Below, piece after piece: positions 12,850 through 25,385 of a stretch of DNA of 64,000 bases. The stretch comes from Salticus scenicus. Its lineage: Eukaryota; Arthropoda; Arachnida; Araneae; Salticidae. The notes under the pieces are model-generated. The model ran no database searches and was not told the DNA's origin. It saw only the letters and a program-made list of their open reading frames with translations. The stretch lies in contig OZ005648.1 of the NCBI GenBank assembly GCA_963930645.1, forward strand, positions 273,220,403 through 273,284,402, written 5' to 3'. Positions within the stretch are counted from its first letter, which is position 1, and each line of letters starts with the position of its first letter. The position numbers and the translations under genes are program-made.

Positions 12850-14977
12850 ATTATTATATGGATTAAAATAAACCCGAGAGTTAATCATTATTGACTTTGT
12901 TTAAGTGAAGGCAGTTTAAGAATTGGTTAAGAATGCATACCTTTTCTTTATCCTGTTTCTTGCTAAAGTTAACTTTTATTTTATCTCAGCAAGCTTTATT
13001 ATATAGGAAATTTTAATACGCAAACTGTAAATAAAAATAAACAGAAGTCTTTAATAATTAAATTTTGTGTAACAACAACAACAACAAAAAAAAAAAAAAA
13101 AAAAAGAAGAAGAAGAAGAATAGCAGTGATAACTTTAAGATAATGAAAACTTTATAGAAAGTTATTTTTTATTTTTATCATTTTTTATTTTTTTTTTTTT
13201 TTTTTTAATAACTGGTGGAGATTTAAAAGTACAGGATATTTTCATCTGGCACTTCTAAACGTAAATTGCTCATTTTTCTTTTTGTACAGTTGATTTTTAC
13301 TGATTTAGTGATTAATGAAACTAAGTCTACATTTTAACTGTGGGGAGTTACTAAGTTACAATAAATAAAGTAAATAGTAAGCTGAGGGGGGGGGGGGATG
13401 TTAATTAAAAATTAATAAGTTGTATGGAACTATTCTACTATGTGTAATAAGTTTCAGAAATTTCGAGCAATGCGAGCTTTAAGTTAGTTATTAAAAAATA
13501 ATAATAATAATAAAGCAGGTGTGTATTTACCGTGTAATGGTTTTTGCCGGTTTTTACTATATTGGCCAAAACATGTTTTTCCCATGGTTTTTACCACCTT
13601 CAGAAAAAATAAAATTCCTATTTATTTATTTATTTATTTATTTTTGTTTATTAATTTACCCCAAAAACCTTCGGGACATATTTTAAAATTTTTAGTTCTC
13701 ATTTTCCCAATATTATTTACTATGAAATTTCCATTCTTTCATCCATTTCTAACAACAATATTTTGAAAATAAAAATAAATAAATAAATAAAGCAATGTTG
13801 ACGACATGAAATTTGTTTTAAATTACATGATCAGTTACAAACATTTTTTTCTGTCACTCAATAGTTGAAATAAAAGGCTAATGTGACAATCTTAAAAAAA
13901 AAAAAAAAAAAATGGAAAATAAGATTACTGAATAACCATAGAGTTAAAATATATACATATATATATATTTAATTTATTATTATATTTCTTAGTTTATATT
14001 ATTTTATTATTATTATTTTATTAAATTTAATTATTTTTTAATTCCTACCTTCACCTACTATTGTTTTTATCAGTTATTAAACAGATAAAATACTACACAG
14101 CTAAAGGATTAATGAACTAATGTTTTTAAAATACTTGCAATAGATATTGTTTCATACTAAGAAATGAAACCCAAAAATATGGCTTCAATAAAAAATATTT
14201 AGTTTGGTAATAACATAAATTAAGAAAACCTCGACAGCTTTTTCAAAAGAAAATATAGGTGCTTTCTTCTTCAGGAATCATATTTAAGCAACATCACTAA
14301 AAACAAGGTCAACTTTTCCTTCGTTGATAAAATTAGATAAATATTTTTCTCATCAAGAAATAAATTAACTGTTAAATTGAGATTTTTTTTTTTTTTCAAC
14401 AAGCATACAACTTCTATAACTGACTGATATGTTATTAAATAAATTAACTAATTAATACTTCTTGATACTAATATAAATTTTTAATCGAGATTTTTTTCTA
14501 AGGTTATCACTGGCTTCTTTAAATTACGAAAAAATCTATTCATCATTAATATCATTAATAAAATATTAAAAATATTTCTTGATTTAAGCATTAAAAAAAA
14601 AAAAAAAAATAATAATAATAATCTGGTGTGTCACTCACTCGACTTTCTCTTACCCTAAAATTTAATACTATAAATACAGGTTGGATATTAAGCGGTAAGA
14701 AAACGATGTTATGTAAACAATTGTTAAACAATTCAAAGGGAGACTTTTATATGATAATTAGTTCTGTGTGAGGGGGCTCAACCCCCCGTTTCATTAATGC
14801 ACCTACATTTATATAGAATTTAATTCGGTTATTAAAAAATAATTCTATTTTTAAAAAATAATTTATTAAAATTATTATTTTAAAAAATTATCTTTTATGA
14901 AAATGAAGACGATTTCCATAATACACAAGTAGTATAACACCAAATATCCAAAAAAAGTCCACTTTATTCTCTCTCTA

Positions 14978-15016
<39 letters not shown>

Positions 15017-15394
15017 TTATTTAAAAAAAAAACAAAAAAAAAAAAAAAGATTTTTTTTTCTAAGTTTTTTTTTTTTTTTTTTTTTTCGTTAAAAGTAAAA
15101 AAAATCGATAACTTCGTTTTAAATTATCGCAGATCGATGGTTCAACCATTCGTTTTAAAGGTATTGGTGAGCTCTTTTGAAAGATACCCATCATGAAAAT
15201 TTACTCCCCTCGAGGGGGGATTTGCCCCCCAGGGGGGGAGGCGAGGTTCCTACATACACAAATGACTAATTTTAATAATTTTAAATTGTAAAAATCTAGT
15301 TTCTCACCTTATCATTGGCTCTTTTAAATCACGCAAAATTCTATTCATCATTAATATCTTTAGCAAATAATTTAAAATATTTTTTTGTTTACGC

Positions 15395-15445
<51 letters not shown>

Positions 15446-15740
15446 AGAAATTACATTGTTTATTTTATTACCCAAAGAATCGCACGGCAATAGGTTTAAT
15501 AAGTTTTAACTACAAAAATCGAGTTCTTTTCTCAGATTACCACTGACTTCTTTAAATTACGAAAAATCATATTCATCATTAATGTCATTAATAAAAAATT
15601 AAAAATATTTTTTTGGTTCAAGCATTAAAAAAAAAAAAAAAAAAAAAAAATCAGAAATTACATTGTTTATTTTATTCCCCAAAGAACCTCCATCACCAAA
15701 TTGGTTAGAATCTTTAGAATTGCTGCGTATGTGCGGCGCG
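12850..15740. other. AT-rich non-coding interior of the foldback element
   Basis: No gene seen. Contains A/T runs, AATAAATA repeats, (AT)n tracts near 14985-15015 and 15395-15440, a G run near 13386, and a GC-rich block near 15205-15245 with short C-run/G-run self-complementarity. Segments around 14280-14640 and 15295-15660 are diverged copies of one another (shared CACTGGCTTCTTTAAATTACG-like blocks). Confidence 0.5.
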
Positions 15741-15759
15741 GCGGTTCAAAGCTAGATAT

Positions 15760-16230
15760 ACTGGGCAACTTTTGTCAAAAGTGCATTTGAATAGAGTAAA
15801 AATTAAGCAAGTTATACGGAAAAGAACGAGCTAGATTTTAGACATTTTCCAAGAGTTGAAATTTCTTAAGGGTTTTTTCACATGCCGCGTAATTAATTTG
15901 AAGATCCAATTATTTCAACCTCCCTGCAAATGTACTTTTTTGGGAAAAAACCCTCTTAAGCTTGTAATTCTAACATATTTTTGTTTATTTACTAAGATTT
16001 GTGATATGATAAGGGTTTTTTTTTTGCAAAAAAAAAAAAAAAAAAAAAAAAACCTTTGATGAGTGGTTAAAATAAATGGATCTTTAAACTAATTACGCGG
16101 CATGTGTAAAACCCCTTAAGAAATTTCAACTCTTGGAAAATACCTAAAATTTAGCTCGTTCTTTTCCGTATAATTTGCTTACTTTTTACTCTATTCAAAT
16201 GTACTCTTGACAAAAGTTGCTCAATATATC
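15760..16230. repeat. 170-bp-arm palindrome
   Basis: The left arm (about 15760-15930) and right arm (about 16060-16230) are reverse complements; GAACGAGCTA/TAGCTCGTTC and CATGCCGCGTAATTA/TAATTACGCGGCATG are mirrored. The centre is an A/T-rich spacer with a 27-base A run. The same sequence family forms the centre of the 864-3638 foldback. Confidence 0.7.
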
Positions 16231-17019
16231 AATATATTAGTTGCTTTCAACCTATGCAATATATATATATATATATATATATACATATTAATCTTTCGCG
16301 CATGCGCAGTGAAAGCGTTTTTCATATAAATGTTCGTATTTCATGAGATATTTGTATTCTGATTACAGTATATTGTTTTAAAAGTGTTTTTCCGACTTAT
16401 CTGAAAGTGAGAATAATTTTCGTTAAAAACTAACTCTGTATATCTATAATAATAAAAGAAGATGTCTGTCTGTCTCTCTGTCTTTCTGTCTGTCTGAGCA
16501 TCTATACGTTCAGCCCCTATTGAACGCAGAACTACAATATTTGACATACGGGTGCTCAGAAGCCTGCCCGAGTGCATAGTGAAAAAAAAAAAAAAAAAAA
16601 AAAAATTAAAAATTTTAATTAGTTCCGGAGATATTAATTAAAATGTACACCTATGTCAAATGAAAAAGCGATCTCAATGACTGAGAATTAATTCACCGCG
16701 ATTGCATAAAAATAGATATTTTAACGGAGTTAAAAGCAGAAAAAGTGGAAAATAAATTAGAAATATTAGTCCGATCGTTACGAATTTGGTACCAAATGAA
16801 AGGGGAATTTTTTCCGAATCTAAGAATGCAAGCAGCTTATTGATACAACAATTAGATTTTTTAAAATTAACTAAAGTATAAAATTTAGATGGCAACATCA
16901 TTTCAATTGTCTGCCATGAAAACAGATCGTAGACAACTGTCTGGATGAAAAAGGAAATGATTGTAATCAATTAAGATGTCACGTGTTTTATAGTGCGGGG
17001 GGGAAATTGCAATTTTCTA

Positions 17020-18375
17020 ATTTTTTCTAATTTTCATTCACGTTACATTTGAATTAATATTCGGCCTAGACAGCATATTATAAAGCTACTGTTCAATTTT
17101 CATGAAAATATATCAATAAACAAAAAAAATTACATATTTATTGGAAAAAGATTAAGTTTTCTTTTATATTTTGCAATATTTTAAATTGAGATATGCCGTT
17201 GAAATTTCGTAGTATTTGGTTTTGATGCCGATTGTGAATATTTTTTAAAGAGTACAATTATTAGGGGGGGGGGGACAAAAAAAAAAGAGTTACAGCGTTT
17301 GAAATTGGTTGGCATATTTAGATTTTAAGGCAAGGTAAATCGATTGCGGATATTTTCGAGTGTAAAATTATTATTAGCGACGGAAAGGGGGGGGGAGCGA
17401 AGGGGCAAACCTGTAGAAAAGGAACGGGAGTTTCGGAGAAAACAACGGAATACCCAGAACACCTCTATTCTTTAATATTTTGCAGAGTTTCGAATTCCAA
17501 TTTCTGCTCACACATCGTACTAAGGATTTTTAACGTTATATAAGCCCGGAATTATGCAAGTTTCGGAGAAAACCATGGATAAGTCGGATTACTGAGAGAG
17601 AATAATAATAATAAAAAAAAATCTCGGAGAATAATAAAAAAAAAATTACATTTTAATTTACATTTAATTGCAAATAAAATTTTATTCTAATATTTTAATT
17701 ATGATTAAATTATTTTTAATACTTCATTCGAAAGACATTTTGAAATACTTTTATATTATCAAAAGTAGTATTCGAGATTTCACCCAATTTACACGTTTTG
17801 AGGTGTCCTGAATCGGTTTTCTTTTGTATCTCAACTACTAATTAAAATAATGTCATAAGTAATACATCATTTAAAAGCTTTGTTGATTTGGAATTTGCAA
17901 TTTTCAAATTTTTTCAAATTTTCATTCATGTTACATTTGAATTAATATTCGGCCTAGACAGCATATTATAAAGCTACTGTTCAATTTTCATGAAAATATA
18001 TGAATAAATAAAAAAAATGACATATTTATAGGAAAAAGATTAAGTTTTCTTTTATATTTTGCAGTATTTGCAGTCGTTGAAATTTCGTAGTATTCGGTTT
18101 TAATGCCCGATAATTCGATTGTGAATATTTTTGAAAGAGTACGACTATGAGGGAGGGCTTGAGAGAGGGGGAAATGGGGGAAAAAAAAAAAGAGTTACAG
18201 CGTTTGAAATTGGTTGGCATATTTAGATTTTAAGGCAAGGTAAATCGATAGCGGATATTTTCGAGTGTAAAATTATTATTATCGACGGAAAGGAAGGGGG
18301 GGGGGAGAGCGAAGGGGCAAAGATGTAGAAAAAGAACGGGAATTTCGGAGAAAACAACGGAATACCCAGAACACC
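17020..18375 (+). repeat. Direct duplication of about 440 bp inside Helitron 1
   Basis: 17020-17460 and about 17925-18375 are close direct copies (shared ATTCGGCCTAGACAGCATAT, TTGGCATATTTAGATTTTAAG, GAAAACAACGGAATACCC). The G runs inside each copy differ in length (about 17263 and 17388; 18298). Related sequence also lies inverted within Helitron 2 (34200-34610). Confidence 0.75.
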
Positions 18376-18464
18376 TTTATTTTCAATATTGGCGCTGTAA
18401 TATTTAAAAATTTTTATATTTCAAATTCTAATGAGCGAGGAAGGTGTTGTAAGTTCCAAAACGG

Positions 18465-18763
18465 GGATAAGGCGCCGCAGGCGCCACCGAGCGGGACTTT
18501 GCTAAAGTCAGAAATTTTAAAGATCATAAAATGGTGAGCGAACAGGCTGTTTCAGATATTGAAACAGGAAGAGGGCGCGCAGGCGCTACCGAGCGGGAAT
18601 TTACTGCGATTAAATTTTTCAATAAAGCTATTTTCACTATATGTCAATAAGCTGTTGTAAGACCTGAAATGGGAAAAAGGCGCCGCGGCCGCCACCGAGC
18701 GGGAGTTTCGTAAAGTCGGATTTTTCAAGGATCGCGAACCAGCTGGTCGCCGAAGGCGGCTAG
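18465..18763 (+). repeat. GC-rich triplicated unit at the Helitron 3' end
   Basis: Three units about 105 bp apart (near 18468, 18570, 18677) each contain a GCGCCGCAGGCGCCACCGAG-like core followed by CGGGA and an AT-rich spacer with AAAGTC. The last unit runs into the terminal hairpin and CTAG. Confidence 0.7.
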
Positions 18764-19129
18764 TTATAAATAAAAAACATGACGGATTTTTTTTTTTTTT
18801 AGTTTTAAAATAAATGTTATATCTCCGTTATTTAAAATGCTATCGTCACACAAATTCATCCACAAATTAAACTGGGTCTGTATTAGCATATCTTAAAGCT
18901 ACAGTTCCTTTCGTTAATTTAACGATACAGGGTGATCGCAAACATTATTGGTATGTTGCAATTTGTAACCGGCCCCCTAAATGGTGCCTTAAACCAATCT
19001 TCGCTGAAAAACATGAGGGAGACCCAGTTCTTTAAATACCCAATATTTTAAAACATTTCATTGAGAGATAAGTTTTTAAATTGGAAAAAACTGATCGTTT
19101 GCAAACCTTGCTAAACTTTTGAGCTGGAG

Positions 19130-19469
19130 TATATATTCTAGTTCTTTTGAATAACCATGTAAACGAACGGGAAATGATTTTCATACCATAATCTATACGA
19201 AACATGCTTTCATGAATATAAAAAATATATGACCATTTTGTTTAGTGCAGCCTATCGATGTTAAACTCTATCTACTGTAAATTTTGCCCATAAATATAAT
19301 GCATTTTAATTATCTTGGATATCCCTGTACACAAACCATTTGCTTGATCTCAGCGAAAAATTTAGGGTAGCATCCCTATATGATATAAATTTAGAATACT
19401 GAGTTTAGACTTTCTGCTACTATTTGTTCTTAAGATATTCTGATAACAGGCAGATACACACACACACAG
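19130..19469. other. Non-coding spacer
   Basis: No gene seen. Ends in a CA dinucleotide tract (19455-19469) into which the BEL/Pao element inserted. Confidence 0.6.
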
Positions 19470-19917
19470 TGTAAAGCAACGGAATAAGCACCGCAAATTC
19501 CTAGCTTTTCTCACACTAAATTAAACTGTATAAAAGCGGACGCCAATACTACTTATTTACACTTTAAAATTATTAAAGTAGCATCACTTATGCTCGTATA
19601 ATAATTCCCTATAACATTAAACATAGTAAAATTATTCCTACGGTAAAAAATAGTTCACTAAAATTAAGAACTCAAACTATATGAAAAAATGCAACTAACA
19701 TCGTTGCTAACTTTATTCTGTTCCATTTCTTGAATAAAAAAAAACAAAACCATGGATGCCACACGCATCACATAATCTTTACATTTTAACAAATTTTGAA
19801 GATAGCACGCTCTCATATTTTACATAAAAATTAAAAACATTAAATTCATTTAACTCTTTAGAGGATAAATAATAAACAAATTTATACACTGAAATTGAAA
19901 ATGGCTCAGTTATAACA
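19470..19917 (-). repeat. BEL/Pao 3' LTR
   Basis: 448 bp, plus-strand TGTAAAGC to TTATAACA. It matches 25386-26059 closely but lacks that copy's MITE and a further block of about 40 bp (around GACATATTGTTCAGCACGTG). Confidence 0.92.
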
Positions 19918-19974
19918 TCCTCCCACCTTTTGATTATAGGTTATAATCAAAACCAAATATTGCAGGTGTAGTTC

Positions 19975-22188
19975 TCAATACATTAGTCTTTCAGGGACTT
20001 TAATTCTCCTTCCCGCTTTGCTATATCTGACTGGTTCCTCTTCTGAAGTTACAACGGGTTTAACAGTTTGAGCAGAGGTTTCCTTTGAATGGTATGCTTC
20101 TTTCAGTTTTGAACTATTATTTGATGATGTTACTTCTAAAGGATATAATCTTTGAATAGGTCGTAAAAGTTCATGTTGCGAAGTTTGAACCTTTACAAGT
20201 CGAACTTTCTTATCTTTTCCAGGAATAAGCTCTGTGATACGGCCTAGTGGCCAGTGGATTCGTTTCTTGTTGTCAGATCCAATTAATAGAATATCTCCGA
20301 CAGCGATACCCTTTTCTGACTGTTTTCTATTTGCTTGCTGTATGAGAGCACCCAAATATTCGGATCTGAATCGATCTCTCAAAGCTCTGAGTAGGGACTG
20401 CCTGTATCTGAGCCTCTTTGATAAAGAATTTTGTTCAACTGCATCAACATCTGGAAGCTGAATTTCGTGAACATCTTGAAGAAACATAGATGGGGAGATA
20501 GGCTTTACAGTCGCATCTTCAGAAAGGTATGTTAGAGACCTTGAATTCACTACACTTTCAACATCAGCTAAAAGAGTTGTCATTTCTTCGTACGTAAGAC
20601 AGGCGCGTCCTAAGACTCTTTTAAGAAGATCTTTTATTACCCTAATCAGCCTCTCCCAGAAGCCACCCCACCACGCCGCCGTTGGCGGGTTAAACTTCCA
20701 GTCTATGAAGTTGACAGACTTATATTTTTGTATACATTGCCAATCTAAGCTTCTCAAATAATTAGCTGCGCCAACAAAATTTGTTCCGTTATCACAGTAG
20801 ATAACAGAGCATCTTCCTCTGCGAGCCACAAATCTTCTCAAACCCATCAAAAATGCATCTGTGGAAGCAGAGGTCACTAGCTCTAGATGAACAGCTCTAT
20901 ATATAGCACATGTGAAAATCAAAATCCAACTCTTCTTATCGTTCTTAAGATACAAAGGACCAGCCAAATCTATGCCTGTAACTTGAAATACGGCAGAATC
21001 TTTTACTCGGTTTTCAGGTAGAGGAGCACTAGATGTCCATAAAGCCCTTGAATTAAACCTTTTACAAATCACACAGCTGGCTAACACAAGCTTTACACTC
21101 TTTCTTCCGTTGAGGATCCAATACCTTTCTCTAAGCAAATTTAAGAGGATTTGTAACCCCGCATGACAGTTCTTTACATGAATATAAAAAATAAGTCGCT
21201 TAACAACTTCATGCTTTGAAGGGAGAGTTATGGGATGGAGAAAATCTTCACTATCTTTCCTGTAAGTTATTTTAGTTTTCAAACGAATGACATCTTGCTC
21301 ATCCTTACAGGTTTGTAATGTCTTCAATCTTCCATCACTTTCCGAAGAGAAAGATTCTTTTTGAACCATACGTAGAGTTTTTATCTCAGCTTCCCGAAAT
21401 TCAGTAGCCGTCAATTCGCCTTTACTCTTCTTATCAGGATTTAAACAATTATGCTTAAAGCGAAGAATCCAAGCAACTAAACGTATGATTTTTTCATAAC
21501 TTGAAAAGTAGCTGTAATACCAGTTATTGTTGGGTGGAAATTCAGGCTTCGTCAACATACAAATAGACTTTGACCTTTCTTTCTGAATTTCTTCCTCATT
21601 CCAATCTTCATTGGAAGTGTTCATGTGATTTCTAAATTCTGCTGAATCTTTCATCCAATGTGGGCCCTCCCACCATCTGATTAAAGCTAATTGCTTAGCC
21701 TTACAGCCGCTAGACGGCAAGTCTGCTGGATTCTTCTCACTTGGTATATGTTTCCATGATGAAGGACTGCTTAATTTCTGAATCTCTTGAACCGGATTTC
21801 GGACAAACACAGACCAGCTCTCATTTCTTGATATCCAAGCAAGCACTGTTGAGGAATCGCTCCAGTAATATCTCTTCATTTCCTGCCAACCCAAAGCATC
21901 CACAACAGTTTTCGCCAATCGAGCGCCTATAGTAGCTGCTAATAGCTCCATCCTTGGTACAGTCGTATTCTTTAAAGGCGCAACTCGGGACTTGGCAGCA
22001 AGCAGAATTATTTCCCCTTGATCTTCTTTTTCTATCCTCAAGAATACTACTGCTGCGTAAGCATCTTTACTACCATCAACGAAAGTATGAATTGTGCATG
22101 CATGTAAGTTTTCTGGAATGATCTGGATATGTCTTGGTATCTTAACATCATTTAAATATTTAAGTTCTTGAAACCATAATAGGAATTC
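19975..22188 (-). pseudogene. pol: BEL/Pao pol: RNase H and integrase
   Basis: Open frame of about 730 codons continuing from the reverse-transcriptase region after a frameshift; it is uninterrupted upstream to the T run at 22189-22194. RNase H motifs come first (a FVDGS block near 22085, MELLAA, SDSSTVLAW). Next is an H2C2 integrase zinc-binding region (H..NCHAG ... CVIC), then the integrase core with GIDLAGPL, YCDNGTNF and GGFWERLI supplying the D, D, E residues, and a C-terminal DUF5641-like segment (VGDILLIGSD, WPLGRI). This half looks functional in itself, but it cannot be translated from the normal start because of the upstream breaks, so it is scored as part of a pseudogene. Confidence 0.88.
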
Positions 22189-23969
22189 TTTTTTAAATCA
22201 CCAGTTATTTCGTCATCCCAATTAATTCCTAATTTCCAAGCTTTCTGTAACATCAATTTAGGATAAAGCATCACCGGAGCAGTAAAACCAAAAGGATCAA
22301 AAATTTTATGAACTGCCGATAACATACTTCGCTTGGTAATCCTTTCTGTGCTGAAATCGTTTAGCCATTTCATGTTGACTTTTAATGTATCGGAAACCTT
22401 ATCCCAAATCAGACCCAATACTTGAGTTTCCTTCTGGTTCGACGTTTCATCGTGATCACCAGTGTATTCCCACTGTCTTAAATCAAAACCACCATTTGCC
22501 ATTATTTTCTTTGAGTCCGAGATAAATTTCTTTAGATCTTCTTCACTGTGCACACTAGTGGCGACATTGTCTACATAAAAACTGTGCAAAAGCCTTTGCT
22601 TGAAACTCTCCTCAAAATTTGCACTATTTTTGATGTGATATTCAATTACTGATGATAAAAGAAAAGGGCTACACTTTACACCGAAAACGACTCGTGCATG
22701 CCTAAATACTTTAAGTTTCTTCTCTTTTAGATCTTTCTACCATAGAAATCGTAGGAAATCTCTATCCTTTTCACAAATGCTAATTTGAAGAAACGCTTTT
22801 CTAATATCAGCGGTTACACCAAATTTTCTTTCTCTGAAACGTAGAAGAATATCTGGGATAAGCTCAATCAAATTTGGGCCACACTGCAGACACTGATTTA
22901 AAGATGGATGGTTAGCCAACTTTGCTGAAGCATCGAAAACCGGACGGATAGGTGTTGTACTACTGGTCTCTTTAATGACTGGGTGATGAGGTAAGTAATT
23001 ACCATAAGAGTTCACTTTGGTAGCAGGAATTTCTTCTATGATCCCCTCATTCAACCAGTCCATAAATATATTTTCATATTTTCCGTACATGTTCTTAGAT
23101 AATAACTTAGAAGTTGTACTTTCCAAACGTCTTACAGCCAAACTCAAGTTATCTGGTAATGCAGATGTGTCGTCAGCCCAAGGAAGACAAATTTCGTAAC
23201 GACCATCCATGTTAATTTTTACTGTCTCTGAGAAATGTTCCTTTGTTTGACGGTCAATCTCACTTTTAGATTTCTTTTCTATTGTATCTGTTATTCCGAT
23301 CAAGTCCAATGTCCATAAGTTTGAGATATCAGCTTCATTTACGAACAAAGACGTCACCATCATTGCTAAATTATCTGTTGAGACTTCGGTGTGAGGCGCT
23401 TTGCCCATCAATGTCCAACCAAGGTATGTTTCTATGGCAACAAGACCAGATGTCAATATTTTTCTTTTGCCAGTTAACATCTTTCCCATAATATCAGCAC
23501 CAATCAATATTTCGATAACTTCACGGCAATGACTTACATCAGATAATTCGATTCCATATTCTTTCAACTCTTTAATCCACGGACCATTAGTGACCGGTTG
23601 AATGTTTTCACATATAGTAATTTGATCCATCACTTCAAAATTACAGGTGAACTTCTCCTTCATATCCTTAACCTTTATTCTATAACAATTATGTTGGCAT
23701 TCCTTTGTTGTAACTCCGCCAAACAATGAATGCATCATTTTTTCTTGACGAATGGGAGTATAATTCATCTCTTCTGCTATACTTTTCAAAATATAAGATT
23801 TTTGGGATGCTGAATCTAACAATAAACGAACTGTTTTTTGCTTGTTTTCGGAGATGAGTTTCACTTTTAAGGTTTGAAGGAATACTTTAGCACTTTGCTT
23901 ATTAAAATTTGCCATGTTTACTTCACTACTGACTGAATATTCTTCAACCTTTTCTTGTGCAGTTTTACC
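22155..23969 (-). pseudogene. pol: BEL/Pao pol: protease and reverse transcriptase
   Basis: Begins with a retropepsin-like segment (LLLDSASQKSYI, near 23820; DSA stands for the catalytic D-T/S-G) of the DUF1758 type. The reverse transcriptase follows (LPHHPVIK, RPVFDASA, FGVTADIRKAF near 22790) and the catalytic box SFYVDN near 22575. An in-frame TAG at 22737-22739 interrupts the polymerase between fingers and palm. About 550 bases later, an A run on the coding strand (22189-22194) appears one base short, shifting the frame before RNase H. No other stop separates the two parts, which supports recent decay. Confidence 0.88.
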
Positions 23970-25310
23970 TTGAGAATCACGCAAATCGCACATCAAAGGC
24001 ACATGCTTCTTAGAACAGATAATGCATCTTAAAACTGCTCGACATTTTTTCACTGTATGATTAGGTAACAAACAAGCGAAGCAGCAATTTTTATCCTTTA
24101 CAATCTTTTGTATCTCAGTTAAACTCAATTTTCGAGCTGAAAAGCATTCAGAGCTCAAATGTTTGCCTTGGCAAAAAATGCATACCCTTTTGAAATCTAA
24201 AGCAGAAGACGTTGTCAATAAACCTGCAGCTGTCGATATCTTATTTCGCATATAGTCTGCACTTGCACTGTTTTTGCTTTTAGAATATTTATTATCTTCA
24301 CGCTTTGTCAAACCGAAGCCCGCTACAGCTAAAGATATTCTCTCTTCACCTTCTACTTCCGTTTTCAAAAAATGCATCAGATTATTCAACCTTCCTTTAG
24401 CATCTGTATTAGAAGAAGAGAGATTCGAGCGATTCTAGGCCTTCAAAAAGTCTGCTGGGAAACAAGACTCAACCATAGGGTATAAAATGGAGGCATATGT
24501 ATCAGTGGTAACACCTAATGTTTCTAGCGCCCGTAAATATGACTCAAGCTTATCATATAATGAAGTTAATGCAAATCTACCTTTTGTTTGCACAGATATT
24601 ATCAATTTCAATAACTATCGTACATACACTTCTACTAGAATATCTTCCCTGCCAAAACGAGCCTTTAAACTTTCCACTGCCTTTGAATAATTGGCGCCAG
24701 TTAGCGGGAAACTTTCAACAACTTCTCTTGCGCGTGAACCAGCGATTGTTGCTTGTACTAAATACTGGAACTTGTCCTCTGGGGCAATCTCATAATTTTT
24801 ATCGATTTGTTCAAATTGGCTCCAAAAAGGCAACCAATCCTTAATTTCCCCGCCAAATTTCCTGAATTCCAGCTTAGGTAAAGTAAATTTTCGTCTCATA
24901 GTACTATTTTCATAATTACTTAAAATAGCATCAGTTTGAATTTGCCCAGATGATTGTATTCTCGCCAATTCTAAATCATGATTCAATCTTAATTTCTCTT
25001 TCTCCAGTTCTGCTTCTTTTTCCAGCCTTAATGCCTCAGCTTCTTTTTCTAGCTTTAACTTCTCGAGTTCTTTTCCTTTTTCAGCTTGTTTTTCTTCTTT
25101 CAAATCTTGTTTTTCTTCTTTCAATTTTCTTTCCGCTATAGCATTTTCTAAGATATCTTTCACAAATTCGGGATCCTTTTCATACTCTTTACTATTTAAA
25201 ATCAGCTCTTTTAAGCTTGCTATTGTGAACGTAGAAGGCAAAGTCTCTCCAATTTCTTCGGCTACCCATTTCAAATCTTCTTTTTTAAATCCTTTAACGG
25301 TTTTAAACAT
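23970..25310 (-). pseudogene. gag: BEL/Pao gag with two TAG stops
   Basis: ATG at 25310. The first 230 codons carry a Lys/Glu-rich coiled-coil stretch (about residues 60-115) and the DUF1759-like gag core (LPKLEFRKFGGEIKDW...FWSQF). TAG codons at 24615-24617 and 24435-24437 interrupt an otherwise open frame. The C-terminal part has the Cys/His knuckles typical of BEL/Pao gag (CIFCQGKHLSSEC; CCFACLLPNHTVKKC; CIICSKKH) near 24000-24180. Capsid formation would fail after the first stop unless read through. Confidence 0.88.
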
Positions 25311-25385
25311 CTTTTTAATCTTAATATAATCAAAATAATTTTACTTCACTTGAAAGGTCCTGTCGCAATGACTCCAGTATTTTTA

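Larger units (their letters stand above)
16443..18763 (+). mobile_element. Non-autonomous Helitron, copy 1
   Basis: The 5' end is TCTATAATAATAAAAGAA preceded by A; the 3' end is a short hairpin (CGCC GAA GGCG, 18750-18760) followed by CTAG and then T. TC at the 5' end, CTRR at the 3' end, a GC hairpin just before it and insertion between A and T are Helitron hallmarks. A CTGTC-rich microsatellite follows the 5' end, as in the inverted copies at 31452-35126 and 61566-63511. There is no Rep/helicase ORF, so mobilisation would need an autonomous partner elsewhere. Confidence 0.75.
12088..19129. mobile_element. Large long-arm inverted-repeat (foldback) element
   Basis: The left arm (12088 to about 12625) and right arm (about 16278-16442 plus 18764-19129) are reverse complements over roughly 500 bp. 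Matching blocks include AAAAGTTTAGCAAGRTTTGC at the tips, GGGGGCCGGTAACA-type sequence, and the CACTTTCAGATAAG/CTTATCTGAAAGTG pair. TA lies next to both inferred ends (12086-12087, 19130-19131). The right arm is split by a Helitron (16443-18763). Without that insert the element is about 4.7 kb. No transposase ORF is recognisable. Confidence 0.65.

Noticed and set aside
15200..15245. C-run/G-run block as a G-quadruplex regulator
   Set aside because: Only simple C and G runs, no link to any gene.
22737..24617. Reassigned TAG codon
   Set aside because: The Polinton genes in the same window read without internal TAG, so the stops in the BEL/Pao frame are mutations.
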